From positions 14,013,101 to 14,077,100 of the forward strand of contig NC_058159.1 of assembly GCF_020080835.1 (NCBI RefSeq): a stretch of DNA of 64,000 bases, read 5' to 3'. The stretch's first letter is position 1. Each line of letters opens with the position of its first letter. The notes under the pieces are model-generated. The model was not told where the DNA came from. It saw only the letters and a program-made list of their open reading frames with translations, and ran no database searches. The stretch comes from Cotesia glomerata (lineage: Eukaryota; Arthropoda; Insecta; Hymenoptera; Braconidae). Both the position numbers and the translations under genes were made by a program. Of this stretch, positions 1 to 11,203 are shown one piece after another.

Positions 1-530
1 AACTTTTGAACGGCTCATCCGATTTTATCGTGGTTGATGTCATTTGAAAGGACTTGGCCAAACTTAGATTTTGAGTATAACTTGGACCGATTCGGATCAG
101 TAGATTTTGAGAAATCTTAAAAAAACTAAGAAAAAAATTTTTTTCAAATGTGGTTTTTTTTGGATAACTTTCAAACGGCTCCACCGATCGATTCCACAAA
201 CTCATCAGCTCTAGACAATAAAAAACCACGTTGATCGCCACCAAGCTGGTCGAAATCGGTAAATTCGTTCGAGAGATATCGTGAATGAGAGAAAACCGAA
301 AAAAGTGTTTTTTCGAAATTACTTCGAAATTTTTGGTTCGATCAATTAAAACTTGAGAGTTCTTTATGAGGCTGATGAAACTGCGTCGAATGCCGTCAAC
401 CGCGTGAAAATTGGTTGATCTATTCAAAAGTTATTACGGTTTGAAAATTCCAAAAGTAGTGTTCTATGAAACTTCTAGGTATGGAATTAGCGGGAAGTTG
501 CAGGGATAGCCTTTAGGGTGAACCGTTTTA
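1..530. other. AT-rich repeat-derived sequence, no gene
   Basis: No convincing coding sequence is seen. Bases about 481-525 (ending in a CCTTTAGGGT motif) match, in inverted orientation, the stretch near 34780-34830 in the middle of the large fold-back element, so this block contains at least one dispersed repeat fragment. It directly abuts the left arm of the next element. Confidence 0.5.
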
Positions 531-1540
531 CTAAATTTTTTTTTTATCCTAATTGAATTTGGCAAATCGCGTAATTTTGATATTTTGAACAGTTGAAATT
601 TCATTTAGTGGCATAATGATGAGAAAAAAAACATTAATTGTATTTGTTTATTATTGGTTATTCATTTATTTAATAGGGCATTTCAAGTGTAAGTTCACTT
701 TACATTCTGTAACGAAAGTTTTTTTTTCTTTAATTCTTCTTTTACTGTTCTTGCTCCTTTTCTTCTCCTTAACCTGAAAAATGTTAATATGACTTCAATC
801 TTTAAATCCAAACTTAATATAGACAAAGTTCTAACACAGAAATTTCCGTTTTTTTACCTACTTTTTATATCTGGTTCTTCAACGAACTCGTATAGTAGAA
901 GATCCGAATCTAAATCGAAACGTACCGGTTTGATAAGAGAATCAAATTAATTTTATAATAAATTTCATATATTAGAAAATAAATTAAAAATGGGTAGGCA
1001 GCAGAAATCCTGGACAGAATATTTTTAATTATTTTTTGAAAAATGATTTTTTATAAAATTTTGCAATATTAAGATAATAATAAAATTTTATGCTGGACTT
1101 AAAGTATAGAACATGTAGAATGTGCAAACGTAGGGTAGACTATTATTTACCTGGACGAACTACTGGGTAGGCAGGTATAAACAGGTATGTCAATACTAGT
1201 TACTCTCACTAGATTCGATAATAGAAAAAAATTTATATCAGCATAAGCGCTGTTTTATTCTGAACACGATGATATAGGGTTGACTGCAAAAAATTCGGTC
1301 CTAATAGGGGTTTACAAATTTTAAAAATTTTAATTTCAACGCGTCCGGAAATGAGTGACAGAGAGATCCGAGGTAAGTATACTGTGTGATAATAAAGGAC
1401 CGAACATTGCTGTTGTGCCAGATGGGATCGTGAATATAAGAAAGTGCGCATGCTCGGTATGTAAACTTTATAGAGAGTAGAGGTACCTCTGCTATTCTCC
1501 ATATTGTAAACAGTACGTGTTATTTTGGAGTAGCTTATTT
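531..1540. repeat. Left inverted arm of element 531-5168
   Basis: Nearly reverse-complementary to 3655-4690 over about 1 kb, including the shared TAGTGGCATAATGATGA and TTGACTGCAAAAAATTCGG stretches. A short ORF on the minus strand here is simply the mirror of one in the other arm. Confidence 0.8.
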
Positions 1541-1582
1541 CGCGTCGTAAACACGTGTTGTTCTGTATCGTTGTGATAAAAA

Positions 1583-3440
1583 ATGGCTAAAAAGTGTTTT
1601 TTGTGTGGCTTGGACGATTCTTTAATTTATTTTACAGATGAAACTTTTAAAAATTGTTCGTCAAAGCTAGCTTTTCGTAAAAAGAAAAACTTTAAATATC
1701 AAGAAGTTGAACTAACTAAAGCAGCACTCGATTTTGTTGGTTACCATACCACGTGTTACAAAAAAATAACTGCTTTACAAAGTAAATACCATGAAGATTA
1801 TAAAAATTTTCTTACAGAGTATTCAGTAAGTACATAATATATGATTCTTTCAATTATTATTTAATAGAATTCGAAATAGCACAATTTAACGTTCGTTGAA
1901 TTCGTTGTTATCAAATAAATAATTTGAAAAATAATTTTTTTGAAAGATCTCACCTGTTTTTTTTTTTTTTTTTTATTTTTCAATTTCTACCTTTTTACGT
2001 TTTTATAATTTTTTTTTTATTTTTCCGAAGAAAATAAGACAAAAAAAATATTATTGATGTAAACAAAGTTTTTTATAATAATGAAATTTTAAAGATTAAC
2101 ATTAAATATAAAAAATTGCTTCTAGGAACATGTCAATACTTCAATAGCTGATGAAGGCACAGAATGTCTAGATTCTAGTGTTCATTCTAGTAAAGCGGTA
2201 ACTGAGGATGAAGAAAATAATACTGATGTCACATCGCACACTCCTACGGATTTGGATGAGGTAGGAAAATATTTTGGTTTTTATTTAAATTAGAGCCAAC
2301 AAAAAAGAAGAGAATATTTTTTAAAAATTTAATAAAAATATATAGATACATAATTTATGATCAGGTTTTTGTTTAAGATGATAAAAATTAAAGAAATATT
2401 AAATGAATTCTTGATCAATTAATTGTTTACACTGAAAACCATTTTTCTCCAGTGAATTTCTATTTATATAATGAAATTTATTGTTTTAGGGTGCGTCAAC
2501 ATCAACAGCATCGTCGTCCAATATAAGTACATGCTTATTTTGCAATAGCGTAAGAAAAAATGTCGGGAAGAAGAAACAAAATCTCACATGTCCTCAAACT
2601 GACCAAGTTACTCAAAAAATAAAACAAATAGCTAAAAAGACTGATGATTCACAAATTTTGTCAAAACTTGAAAACCAAGCTATTGCTTATCATCAGTCTT
2701 GCTACGCATTTCATTTGACTAAAGAAAAACGGTCCACTCAGGAACAAAACGATTCAATTAACCAGAAATATCGTAATATACACAAATTGGCTTTTGAATC
2801 GTTAAAAACTTTCATTGTAGAAGAGGTCATTGACAATAACAAAGTAATGTATTTCGTTCAACTCTTTCGAAGATACCAGGCTTTGTTATTGGAGTTTGGA
2901 GATTGTGAAATAGATTTTGATTTTATCAAAGATTATCGACCTAAAATGTTGCAGAAAAAAATAGAAAAAATCTTTGGTGATCGTGTTACTATTGAAGCAT
3001 CTACTGGCCCACGTCATCAAAAAATTATCTACAAGACGGACATTGATATCCCTATTATGGCAAATAATATCAAATTGTTGGAAAGCAAAGAAAAGCACAA
3101 ATTTGAAGATGTTGCATACGATTTGAGAAGTTGTATTAAGAACATTGATTCTCATCCTCTTCCTAGACGTTTAACTGCTGATGATATCATAAGAGGAGAA
3201 TGCGAAATTCCTCAGGAGTTATTTAATTTTATACGAAATCTCGTATGTGGGCCAAACTTTTGTGAGGAAAATGCTGATTTAACTACACCAAAAATAACAT
3301 CAATATGTAGTGACATAATATACGCTGTTACCAAGGGAAAATGTAAGCCGGCGAAAAACTTAACTCTTGGACTGGCAATGAAGTCTTTAACTAACTCTAA
3401 GAACTTAAAGTGGTCTTTTAAGAACTATAAACACTATTAA
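1583..3440 (+). CDS. Three-exon transposon gene with two Cys-His zinc-binding motifs, C-terminus truncated
   Basis: Predicted exons are 1583-1825, 2126-2260 and 2490-3440, giving about 442 residues. Each junction has GT donors and AG acceptors (GTAAGT at 1826; TTCTAG before 2126; TTTTAG before 2490), and the reading frame stays open across both joins. Residues about 5-60 hold a CxxC...HxxC set (CFLCG ... YHTTC); exon 3 holds a second (CLFCN ... YHQSC). The C-terminal part contains the segment SICSDIIYAVTKGK. From memory, proteins of this layout are common transposon-associated proteins of unknown function in insects and cnidarians and are normally much longer, so this copy probably lost its C-terminal half. 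No DDE catalytic triad is visible. It lies between the two inverted arms, so it is cargo or an accessory gene of that element. Start chosen as the first ATG of the exon. Confidence 0.65.
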
Positions 3441-3654
3441 GAACTAAAAAGTGGTCTCTAATAAATTATTTGTTATAACTTAACATATATTTTTAACTAT
3501 AAAAAAGAACCGTTTATCAGCGTACATATACATATATTTATTTGTTTAATTTATGTTATATTATTTAATATTTTTGTATGATATTAAATATATTAAATTG
3601 TTATGTATTTAATTAATTAATTTGTTAGCAACATTTTTTCAGTTGCTCCGAAAT

Positions 3655-4690
3655 AACGCATACTGAATTCAAATGTCAGTTGCTCCAAAATAACATGTAC
3701 TGTTTACAATATGGAGGATAGCAGAGGTACCTTCCAAGCATCACAAAAAATGTTGACTTTTGGGAGATTTTCTTTAACAAGAAGTCGGAAATTTATAATT
3801 TTAACTTAAATTTAACAAAACATTAACAAAAACAAATTTGTGCCGCTTGGGCTCAACTCTCTATAAAGTTTACATACCGAGCATGCGCACTTTCTTATAT
3901 TCACGATCCCATCTGGCACAACAGCAATGTTCGGTCCTTTATTATCACACAGTATACTTACCTCGGATCTCTCTGTCACTCATTTCCGGACGCGTTGAAA
4001 TTAAAATTTTTAAAATTTGTAAACCCCTATTAGGACCGAATTTTTTGCAGTCAACCCTATATCATCGTGTTCAGAATAAAACAGCGCTTATGCTGATATA
4101 AATTTTTTTCTATTATCGAATCTAGTGAGAGTAACTAGTATTGACATACCTGTTTATACCTGCCTACCCAGTAGTTCGTCCAGGTAAATAATAGTCTACC
4201 CTACGTTTGCACATTCTACATGTTCTATACTTTAAGTCCAGCATAAAATTTTATTATTATCTTAATATTGCAAAATTTTATAAAAAATCATTTTTCAAAA
4301 AATAATTAAAAATATTCTGTCCAGGATTTCTGCTGCCTACCCATTTTTAATTTATTTTCTAATATATGAAATTTATTATAAAATTAATTTGATTCTCTTA
4401 TCAAACCGGTACATTTCGATTTAGATTCGGATCTTAGACTAGTAGATATCTGTATTTTTTAACCGAAAATCCTCTCCTTCCTCAGATGAGGATAAGCTTT
4501 TTACTCTCATCACATCACTTGAAATGGGAATAGCAGCATGACAATTTCGAATAACCAATAATAAACAAATAGAATTAATGTTTTTTTTTCTCATCATTAT
4601 GCTACTAAATGAAATTTTAACTGTTCAAAATATCAAAATTACGCGATTTGCCAAACTCAGTTAGGATAAAAAAAAAAAAAATTTAAGAAA
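3655..4690. repeat. Right inverted arm of element 531-5168
   Basis: Mirror of 531-1540. It differs by about 100 extra bases near 3735-3845 and an extra segment at 4440-4550 that matches the 17.8 kb region of the second element. A 36-base direct repeat starting CAGTTGCTCC occurs at about 3641 and 3677 at its inner edge. Confidence 0.8.
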
Positions 4691-5264
4691 AAAATTTTTT
4701 TTTAACAAATTTCAAAAATTCATATTTTTGAAAAAACAAAAAACAGTTCCAAAAATTTCAGGATCTTTTAAGATTGGTACAAGTTAGTACACAAAAAAAT
4801 TTGAGCCAAAAATTTATTGTCGACTGTCAATTTTGAAAATTTTCAAAAATTCAAAATTTCACAAATTGGAGATTTTTTAAAATTCGTTTTCGGAAATTTT
4901 TTTTTTATAGCCCCAAGTATTCCCTTTGAAACTTACTCAATGCGATTTTTTTAATTGCAATAGTTTTCGAGATTTTTAAAATATAAGTTTAAAAAATATG
5001 GAAAATAGTAAAATTTTGGATTTTGCATAACTTTTGAAAAAAATTTTTTTAATTTTTTTCCTTTGGCAGAACTTCGTTATAAGATAAAAGAAAACCTCTG
5101 ACCAAAATTTGTCCAAATCGAAAGGGGTCGAGTCCAACTATTAGTCGATTCGACGTGGAGTGACCCAAATAAAAACATTATAGTAATAATTAAAATGAAA
5201 TATTATTTAGAATAATAAATTAAATTTTTTATAATAAAATATAAATGTATATATTTATAAAAAT

Positions 5265-5650
5265 GTGGAACGCTTCACGATTTTTCGTGTATAAATATAA
5301 ATAATGCTGTGAAGCGGGAAATAATAGGAGTTACGGTAATTATTACGTGAAGCGTTCCACATTCACGTAACAGGATATTGGTAGGAAAGGATTGAGAACG
5401 GAATGTGGAGAGGATAATATTAATGTGAGTTTATAGAATATGCGAGAAAAAATTATTAGATAGCTCGGACTGGGATTCGAACCCAGAACCTTCCGAAGAC
5501 ATGTCGGCTACTCTACCATTTGAGCTATCCGGTCTATACTAAATTTCCTTTCGCTTATTCTATATACATTAAGCCACACCGTCCATCTTACGGCAAACAT
5601 TTTTACAAATATAAATAATGCTGTGAAGCGGGAAAGAATAGGAGTTAGCT
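5265..5650. repeat. tRNA-bearing palindromic repeat, copy 1
   Basis: Contains AATGCTGTGAAGCGGG in direct copies at both sides (about 5303 and 5615) and a tRNA-like segment in the middle. The same unit, in inverse orientation and with a longer palindrome, is found at 56990-57068 plus 58651-59168. Its recurrence with the tRNA inside indicates a dispersed, probably mobile, sequence. Confidence 0.65.
5463..5534 (-). tRNA. tRNA-like sequence, probably repeat-borne pseudo-tRNA (anticodon position TGT)
   Basis: On the minus strand a 72-base cloverleaf can be drawn: D arm GCTC/GAGT with TGGTAGA, T arm CTGGG-TTCGAAT-CCCAG, and the internal-promoter B box GGTTCGAATCC. The acceptor stem has two mismatches (pairs 2 and 3) and the anticodon loop CATGTCT lacks the usual T33, so a functional tRNA is doubtful. 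If the loop is read normally the anticodon would be TGT (Thr). An identical copy lies at 58684-58755 inside the same repeat, which favours a SINE-like or hitch-hiking tRNA relic. Confidence 0.45.
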
Positions 5651-5847
5651 TTTTTTTCGTAATAAAAAACATTTTGTCACATAAATAGTGTTCAAGATAT
5701 CGGTGCCAGAGATTAACTAAAAAAAGTCCCAGTATTGAGACCGTATTTTTGAAATTATGAAATACGAATAGGAACGGACCGATTATATGTAGAAATAATT
5801 CCTAGACTCGATAAATATTTAGAACAAGTATAAAATGTTAAAATTAA

Positions 5848-6056
5848 TTAGATAGTTTTTGGTACCTCTGACTCTCTAATTTTTCGAAGGTTGGAATGGA
5901 TTAAAAGTCCGTCATCAAATGATTTTTTTCCCATCAACAAACCCTTCGTAGGTTTACTCAGTTTAAGTTCAAGTTGTCGGACGTTTTCAACATCATCATA
6001 CTTCTTTGTTGGATGAAGATCTTGACTTTCTTCTCCCACAACTACAGTTACTAGTG
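5848..6056 (-). CDS. Possible terminal exon, unrecognised protein
   Basis: A minus-strand open frame of about 69 codons begins just after a pyrimidine tract and AG acceptor (TTTTTTTCCAG, exon start 6056) and ends at a stop at 5848. The peptide contains VVVGEESQDLHPTKKYDD and KGLLMGKKSFDDGLLIHS, which has a balanced, non-repetitive composition unlike the surrounding AT-rich shadows. No upstream exon was found within the next few kilobases on the minus strand, and no family is recognised. It may be a relic of a captured or host gene, or chance. Confidence 0.22.
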
Positions 6057-6289
6057 CTGGAAAAAAATAACAAAAATCGAACAGTGCTAAATATAAAATA
6101 AATATTTCGATAAATGGAATTATCCCCTTTCAATTTAAATAAATTTTAGTAAGAAATCTTCGCTTAGTATGATATTAAGTTGCTTGAGGGAATAAACAAA
6201 ACAACTTTCTTCCGAAGATATGAAAAAATTTTTAATCTGTCTGATCCTACAGTTTTGGGAGTTAACTATTTCTAACTAGTTTGATACAG

Positions 6290-6450
6290 TTTTATCAGCT
6301 GCTCAATTGGCCCCTTAATTTAATTTGAATAAAACAATAAAATGAACAACATGAAATCTAAACCAGTTACAAAAAGGGCACCACTAGGTTATTATCACGG
6401 TTCCTGGAACCGGTCCAGAGCTGAGAGCTTATCAATAAAATTTGAGCTTA
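6290..6450. repeat. Dispersed repeat shared with 54785-54930 (inverted)
   Basis: The reverse complement contains an AGCTCTGG box, GGTTCCAGGAACCGTG and a GTGGTGCCCT box in the same order and spacing as 54785-54930. Similarity covers about 150 bases. Identity of the parent element unknown. Confidence 0.55.
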
Positions 6451-6459
6451 TTTAAAGAG

Positions 6460-6716
6460 CTTTCAGATACATTTTACAGAATTTCAATAAATTATCCCAT
6501 TCAAAAATTATTCGAGTAAGAAAGTGAAGAAATATGACTTTTTATGATTTTCAAAATTTTAAAATCCTGGTATTTCTAAATTACTTAATCGATTAAGCTC
6601 ATCTTCAAACTTAATTTTAGTATTTATCTATAGAATAAGTATGTCGAGTTTAGTAGAGATCCGTAGTAAATTGGCGACGCTATCGTCGTGACAAGCCGCG
6701 TTATATCCGATATATA
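6460..6716. repeat. ATATAACGCGGCTTGTC-end repeat, copy 1
   Basis: Inverted and about 70-75 percent similar by eye to 12303-12560, with a third copy near 29535-29720. The two flanking copies sit immediately outside the two Helitrons, in opposite orientation, so they may be the old arms of one element into which both Helitrons inserted. Confidence 0.5.
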
Positions 6717-7780
6717 TCTAATATATAAAATTCTCGTGTCACAATGTTCGTTCCCATACTCCTTCGAAACGGCTTGATCGATTCTCATGAAATTTTTTAT
6801 GTATATTCAGTAAGCCTGAGAATCGGCTACTATCTATTTTTCTAACCTCTAAGTGATAAGGGGCGTTCACCCTAAAAATTTTTTTTTTATTTTTTTGATA
6901 AAATTTTTTTTTTTTATTTTTTTATTATGTGGCATTAAAAAATACATAAAACTCTAAATTTGCACTTTTTTATTACCAACCCTTGCTTTTTAATAGTCAT
7001 TTTCATAATTTTTTCATTTTCTATCCCGCTCGATAACATCAATTATTATCACTTGGTAGGTTATCCCCTCCATGTGTCTACCGGTGTCACTTCTCACCCT
7101 GTAAACAGCACGGAGTAGGGATGTTACCTCTACAGTTTTCAGCTATTATTAGTGTTTATGCTTCAAGCGTAGTAGTTAAACATTTTTACTATCTCAGTGT
7201 AACTCTCATATCAAATATATTCTCGAGTAACTTTATTATTTATTTATTAATAACTAATATTATTGAACATAATTAATTATCAATAATTAATAAAATCATT
7301 AATTTTAAGTGTAAATCGCACGATCAGTTGATTAAGTGACTTATATAACGTCTAAAATACTCAACACGTGTCAGGAGTTCCCGCAAACAACGGCTATTGA
7401 GTTGTAAGCATAAATTATTTTTTACGTTTATTATAAAATCAAAAATTATTCTTTCTTATTTATAACGAAAGTATTGATGAGAATGGTGAAAAACGAATTC
7501 GGTGAAAGTTAGATTTTTATTACAATTGGGAAAATTTTTTTTGTGTTTACTTATGAGAGCTTTGACATCAACAGAATTTTTTTTTTCACTATTTCTCCAA
7601 TATGTATTTTCGATATAATTAAGAAACATAAAATTTTTCGCTTTCGTAAAACTATCTAATTTTTACATGTATATTTAATGTAATCAAAGATAAAATAAAT
7701 GATTAATATAATAATTGAATATAATAATTAAATAATTCAATCAGTTCTATTCATGTGTGTTTTGTATTGTACAGTGAACA

Positions 7781-9211
7781 ATGCCAACAAAACGCAAAGG
7801 GGCCAATTTGAGCCGTGATACAAATAAATCTAGAAGCATTCGAAATAGAAGAGCCCAAAGAACCGAAGAACAAGTTCAGGAAGAAAATACTGGAGCGCGT
7901 GTGAGCTGAACGCAATGAAGTCATGAGATTAGAACAACGACAATCACACCGTTTTACTGTCAATAGACGCAGAGCGAATGACCAACAACGCCAACAGGCA
8001 CATCGAGCATTTGTAACTACATCATTTCTGCGTCTAGCATTGCATTATGAGCCCGATATTGAATATTATGCTCATTCAAAAGTAGTAATTAGTGCTATGG
8101 ACAAAGGATGCCCGTATTGTCATGCTTTGAAATTCAAAAATGAACCAGCCGGGATGTGTTGTGCATCAGGGAAGGTACAACTACCTGTAATTGAAACACC
8201 ACCGGAACCATTGTACGGTTTGCTTATCGGCACAGATTCAGATTCTAACGTGTTCCGGAAGTCCATTCGACGATTCAACTCATGCTTTCAAATGACATCG
8301 TTCGGAGCAACAAAAAAAGTTCAAAATACTAATGCAAGTGGTCAACAATACAATTCTACATTTAAAATCAGAGGCGAAGTTTATCATAAAATAGGCTCAT
8401 TGCTGCCAATGCCAAACGAACCACATAAATTTTTACAAATCTACTTTATGGGCGGCGAGGACTCCGGAAGCGCACTAGCCAATCGGGTGGATGCACGTTG
8501 TGGCTACAATAACCTTGATTCATTCTTTGCTAGACACATCGTCAGCGAGCTGGATGCTCTATTGAATGAGCATAATGAATTGTTGAAAATATTCAAATCC
8601 CACATGCACAAATTAGAAAGCGTTATTCACGCTATTGTTATTAATCCTGATAAAACACCAGCTGGAGAACACATTCGTAGATTCAATGCACTTGTTGCTG
8701 ACGACGTTGCTGGAATCATGGTTGGCGATCGTACAGGTGCACGAGAAATTGTGATTCGTAGGAGAAATAATAATCTTCAGTTCATTGCTGATACACACCG
8801 TTCATATGACGCTCTCCAATATACGCGAATCTTCTGGAAGGGACAAGACGGATATAGCATAAATATTAAACAACGAGATCCCGTATCAGGTACTTCATTT
8901 ATTATGAATTTGATTATTACACTTTTATCAAAACAATTAAATTATGAAACGCAATTAACTTATATTAATATTTATGAATATATTATTACAGGAGCCAAAA
9001 CAAACAAGAACGTTAGCTCGAAGGATTATTATGCGTATAGATTGATGATTAGACGCGGGCTGGATAACGTCATTCTACGATTTCGAGAGCTTTGTCAACA
9101 ATTCATGGTCGACATGTACGCGAAGATAGAAGGTTAACGACTACGATACTTACGATATAATCAACTCAAGCTACGTGTGGAAGAGTACATTCACTTGCGA
9201 GACGCTATTGT

Positions 9212-9218
<7 letters not shown>
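7781..9218 (+). pseudogene. Helitron RepHel N-terminal fragment (broken)
   Basis: From the ATG at 7781 the product starts MPTKRKGANLSRDT, then a deletion with frameshift near 7905 removes about 14 codons that are present in the copy at 11203. The frame continues from 7923 with CPYCHALKFKNEPAGMCC (a Cys-rich motif typical of these N-termini), then VDARCGYNNLDSFFARHIVS, an intron (8890-8991, GT...AG, 102 bases, open through), and the Helitron_like_N start SSKDYYAYRLMIRR. A stop codon at 9135 interrupts the frame after YAKIEG, but homologous codons continue to the (TA)n tract. HUH motif and helicase are absent. Clearly a pseudogene. Confidence 0.85.
8890..8991 (+). other. Intron in Helitron RepHel, copy 1
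   Basis: GT at 8890 and AG ending at 8991 join codons for RDPVS-G to AKTNKNVSS. The fourth Helitron has an intron at the same codon position but of different length and sequence (82 bases), so the intron position is conserved. Confidence 0.75.

Positions 9219-9277
<59 letters not shown>
9219..9277. repeat. (TA)n microsatellite
   Basis: About 59 bases of alternating TA. It separates the truncated Helitron 1 from the 3' end of Helitron 2 and was probably the insertion target of Helitron 2. Confidence 0.95.
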
Positions 9278-9278
<1 letters not shown>

Positions 9279-9537
9279 TAGCTGACCCAGCAAACGTTGT
9301 TTTGCCGTATAAATTATTTCTAGTTTCTAGATAAATTCTAGTGTAGACAAAAAGTAACTTACTTATAATAAGTGTGTAAGTATGTGGTATATGCGTGAAA
9401 TAGGCATGGAGCGCTATGAACGATAAGGAATTATAAAAATAACAAACGTCAAACAATATTATTTTCAAGTTATTATAGTTTATTTCTTAAAATTACATAT
9501 CACTTATTAATTACGACAGTAACACTTACAAACAAAA

Positions 9538-10633
9538 TCAATCTCTTAATGCTATATCGTGAACAATATTTTTTGTTAGCCCATCTTTAGCGAACAAAAA
9601 CAAACTGGATGGTTTACCTACTCAAGAGCATGCTCCGTACAATTGCCCGTGTGAAAAACATAGTTTGCTCAAATTTAAGCCATAAATAGACATCGTTTGG
9701 CCTTGGAATTTGTTGATTGTCATTGCAAATGCCAATTTAATTGGAAACTGAATTCGTTTGAATTAAATTGGCACATCTTTAGGTATGATAGAAATCCGTG
9801 GTATTAATATATTTTCACCTTTGAACTTACCATTAAAAATGCTTGCTTCGATAACGTTTTTCATCAATTTTCGAATGACTAATCGCTTACCGTTGCACAT
9901 CCGTGGCAACTTTAAATTACGAAGCAAGATAATTGGAGATCCAACCTTCAATTGTAAATTATGCGGTGGCATGCCTGGCAAATCCAGTGAGTTCAAAAAT
10001 TCTGTGGGAAAATTGACAGCCTCGCTGGCATCGCAAACTGTATCAATAGATTTATATGATACCAAGTTCCCTGGCAACAACTGTTGTATCTTCAAATTTA
10101 AATTGTCAATGTCTGCATTTTTTGCTGCTAAAATAGCTCTTTCTGCAAGCCACTCATGATTTATGTACTGTGTGTGCACATCGGGATATATTTGTTCAAT
10201 GAGAGCATCTTGCGAATCAATGATTGTGCAGAAATTATTCGCTAATTTTATGAACCCAGTTTCAGCTATAGTAACTTTTCCATCGCCGATATCTAAGAGT
10301 TGTTTCAAGAATGTTTCAGCGGATGGATCTTGCAGCATTTGAACGCGCATATTTACTTTCAGCTGTACTATTTCAATATTACGCCTCAATTTCGATGATT
10401 TTGAGCAGGCGTTGATTTCTTCAGCGCATGTTGAACGTGGAATGACGGAAAGTGCTTGTCTGAAGTCACCTAAAAGGACTAACAGAGTGCCATTGAATAG
10501 TTTGTCGTTGTTTTTAATATCTTTCAATGTCCTGTTCAACGCCTCAAGCAAATGTTTGTGTACCATGGTACATTCATCCTAGATGATAATTTTACACTGT
10601 TTCAGCACGGTGGCTATGGACGATTGTTTTTTA
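9538..10633 (-). pseudogene. Helitron helicase C-terminal part (broken)
   Basis: Reads from SSIATVLKQCKIII through DECTMVHKHLLEALNRTLKD (Walker B, with TAG in place of the Trp before DEC), LLVLLGDFRQALSVIPRS, RVQMLQDPSAETF, and LDLPGMPPHNLQLKVGSPI to the PIF1-like C-terminal box TINKFQGQTMSIYGLNL and the natural stop at 9538-9540. Further in-frame stops occur near 9765 and 9620. It belongs to the SF1B PIF1-like helicase of RepHel proteins. Confidence 0.85.
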
Positions 10634-11203
10634 ATTGTATTGTTGACCATAAGCATTAGTATTTCGAACTATTTCTGTTGCTCCAAACGATGTCATTTGA
10701 AAGCATGAATTGAATGTTCAAATTGACTTCAGGAATACGTTAGAGTCTGGATCTGTGCCGATAAGTAAACCGTTCAATGGTTCAGGTGGTGTTTCAATTT
10801 CAGGTAGTTTTACTTTTCCTGACGCGCAACACATCCCAGGTGGCTCATTTTTTAATTTGAGAGCATGACAATGCGGACATTCCTTATCCATAGCATACTG
10901 GAATGCTAGACGCAAAAATGAATCAGATGTAAATGCACGATGTACCTGTTGGCGTTGTTGGTCATTTGTTCTGCGTCTATTAACCGTGAAACGGCGTGAT
11001 TGTCGTTGTTCTAATCTTATAACTTCATTGCGCTCAGATCGTGTATCTTTTGATTGTTCTTGACGCAATTGCTCCATCCTCACACGTGCATCAACATTTT
11101 TTTGCTGGATTTGCTCTTCGGTTCTTTGGGATTTTTTATCTCTAATACTTCTGGACCTACTTGTATTACGGCTCAAATCAGCCCCTTTGCGTTTTCTTGG
11201 CAT
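10634..11203 (-). pseudogene. Helitron RepHel N-terminal part (broken)
   Basis: The ATG at 11203 starts MPRKRKGADLSRNTSRS, a basic Gln/Arg-rich stretch with EEQIQQKN and RRFTVNRRRTNDQQRQQ, followed by CPHCHALKLKNEPPGMCC. A TGA at about 10718 follows VFLKSI, and homology continues to GQQYN near 10635. There it joins directly to helicase sequence, so an internal deletion removed the middle of the protein. This copy preserves the N-terminus that is missing in the longest Helitron at 43.8-49.5 kb. Confidence 0.85.

Larger units (their letters stand above)
531..5168. mobile_element. DNA element with ~1 kb inverted arms and GGGTCA-type right end
   Basis: Two long inverted arms (531-1540 and 3655-4690) enclose a spliced gene. 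The right arm is followed by about 480 bases (4691-5168) ending in GTGGAGTGACCCA; the same block in the same arrangement follows the second element at 19500-19999, so 5168 is probably the true right terminus. No matching outer block is present left of 531, so the left end looks truncated or replaced. The arms carry a remnant of coding sequence (the TCATCTGAGG region near 4475) that also occurs in the 17.5-20 kb element, showing common descent. Superfamily not assigned. Confidence 0.65.
6717..9218 (+). mobile_element. Helitron 1, 5' half only
   Basis: Starts with the Helitron 5' signature TCTAATATATAAAATTC, preceded by A as expected for AT-site insertion. It carries the N-terminal part of a RepHel gene and stops abruptly at a (TA)n tract at 9219, before the HUH nuclease and helicase. 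The 3' hairpin and CTAG end are missing, so it cannot move by itself. Confidence 0.8.

Noticed and set aside
1233..1502. 89-codon minus-strand ORF, with an almost identical 87-codon ORF at 3838-4101
   Set aside because: Mirror images of the two inverted arms; no start context or domain.
7923..9137. Helitron 1 frame as an intact 404-residue gene
   Set aside because: It starts after a frameshift, includes an intron and ends at a premature stop; the true start is at 7781.
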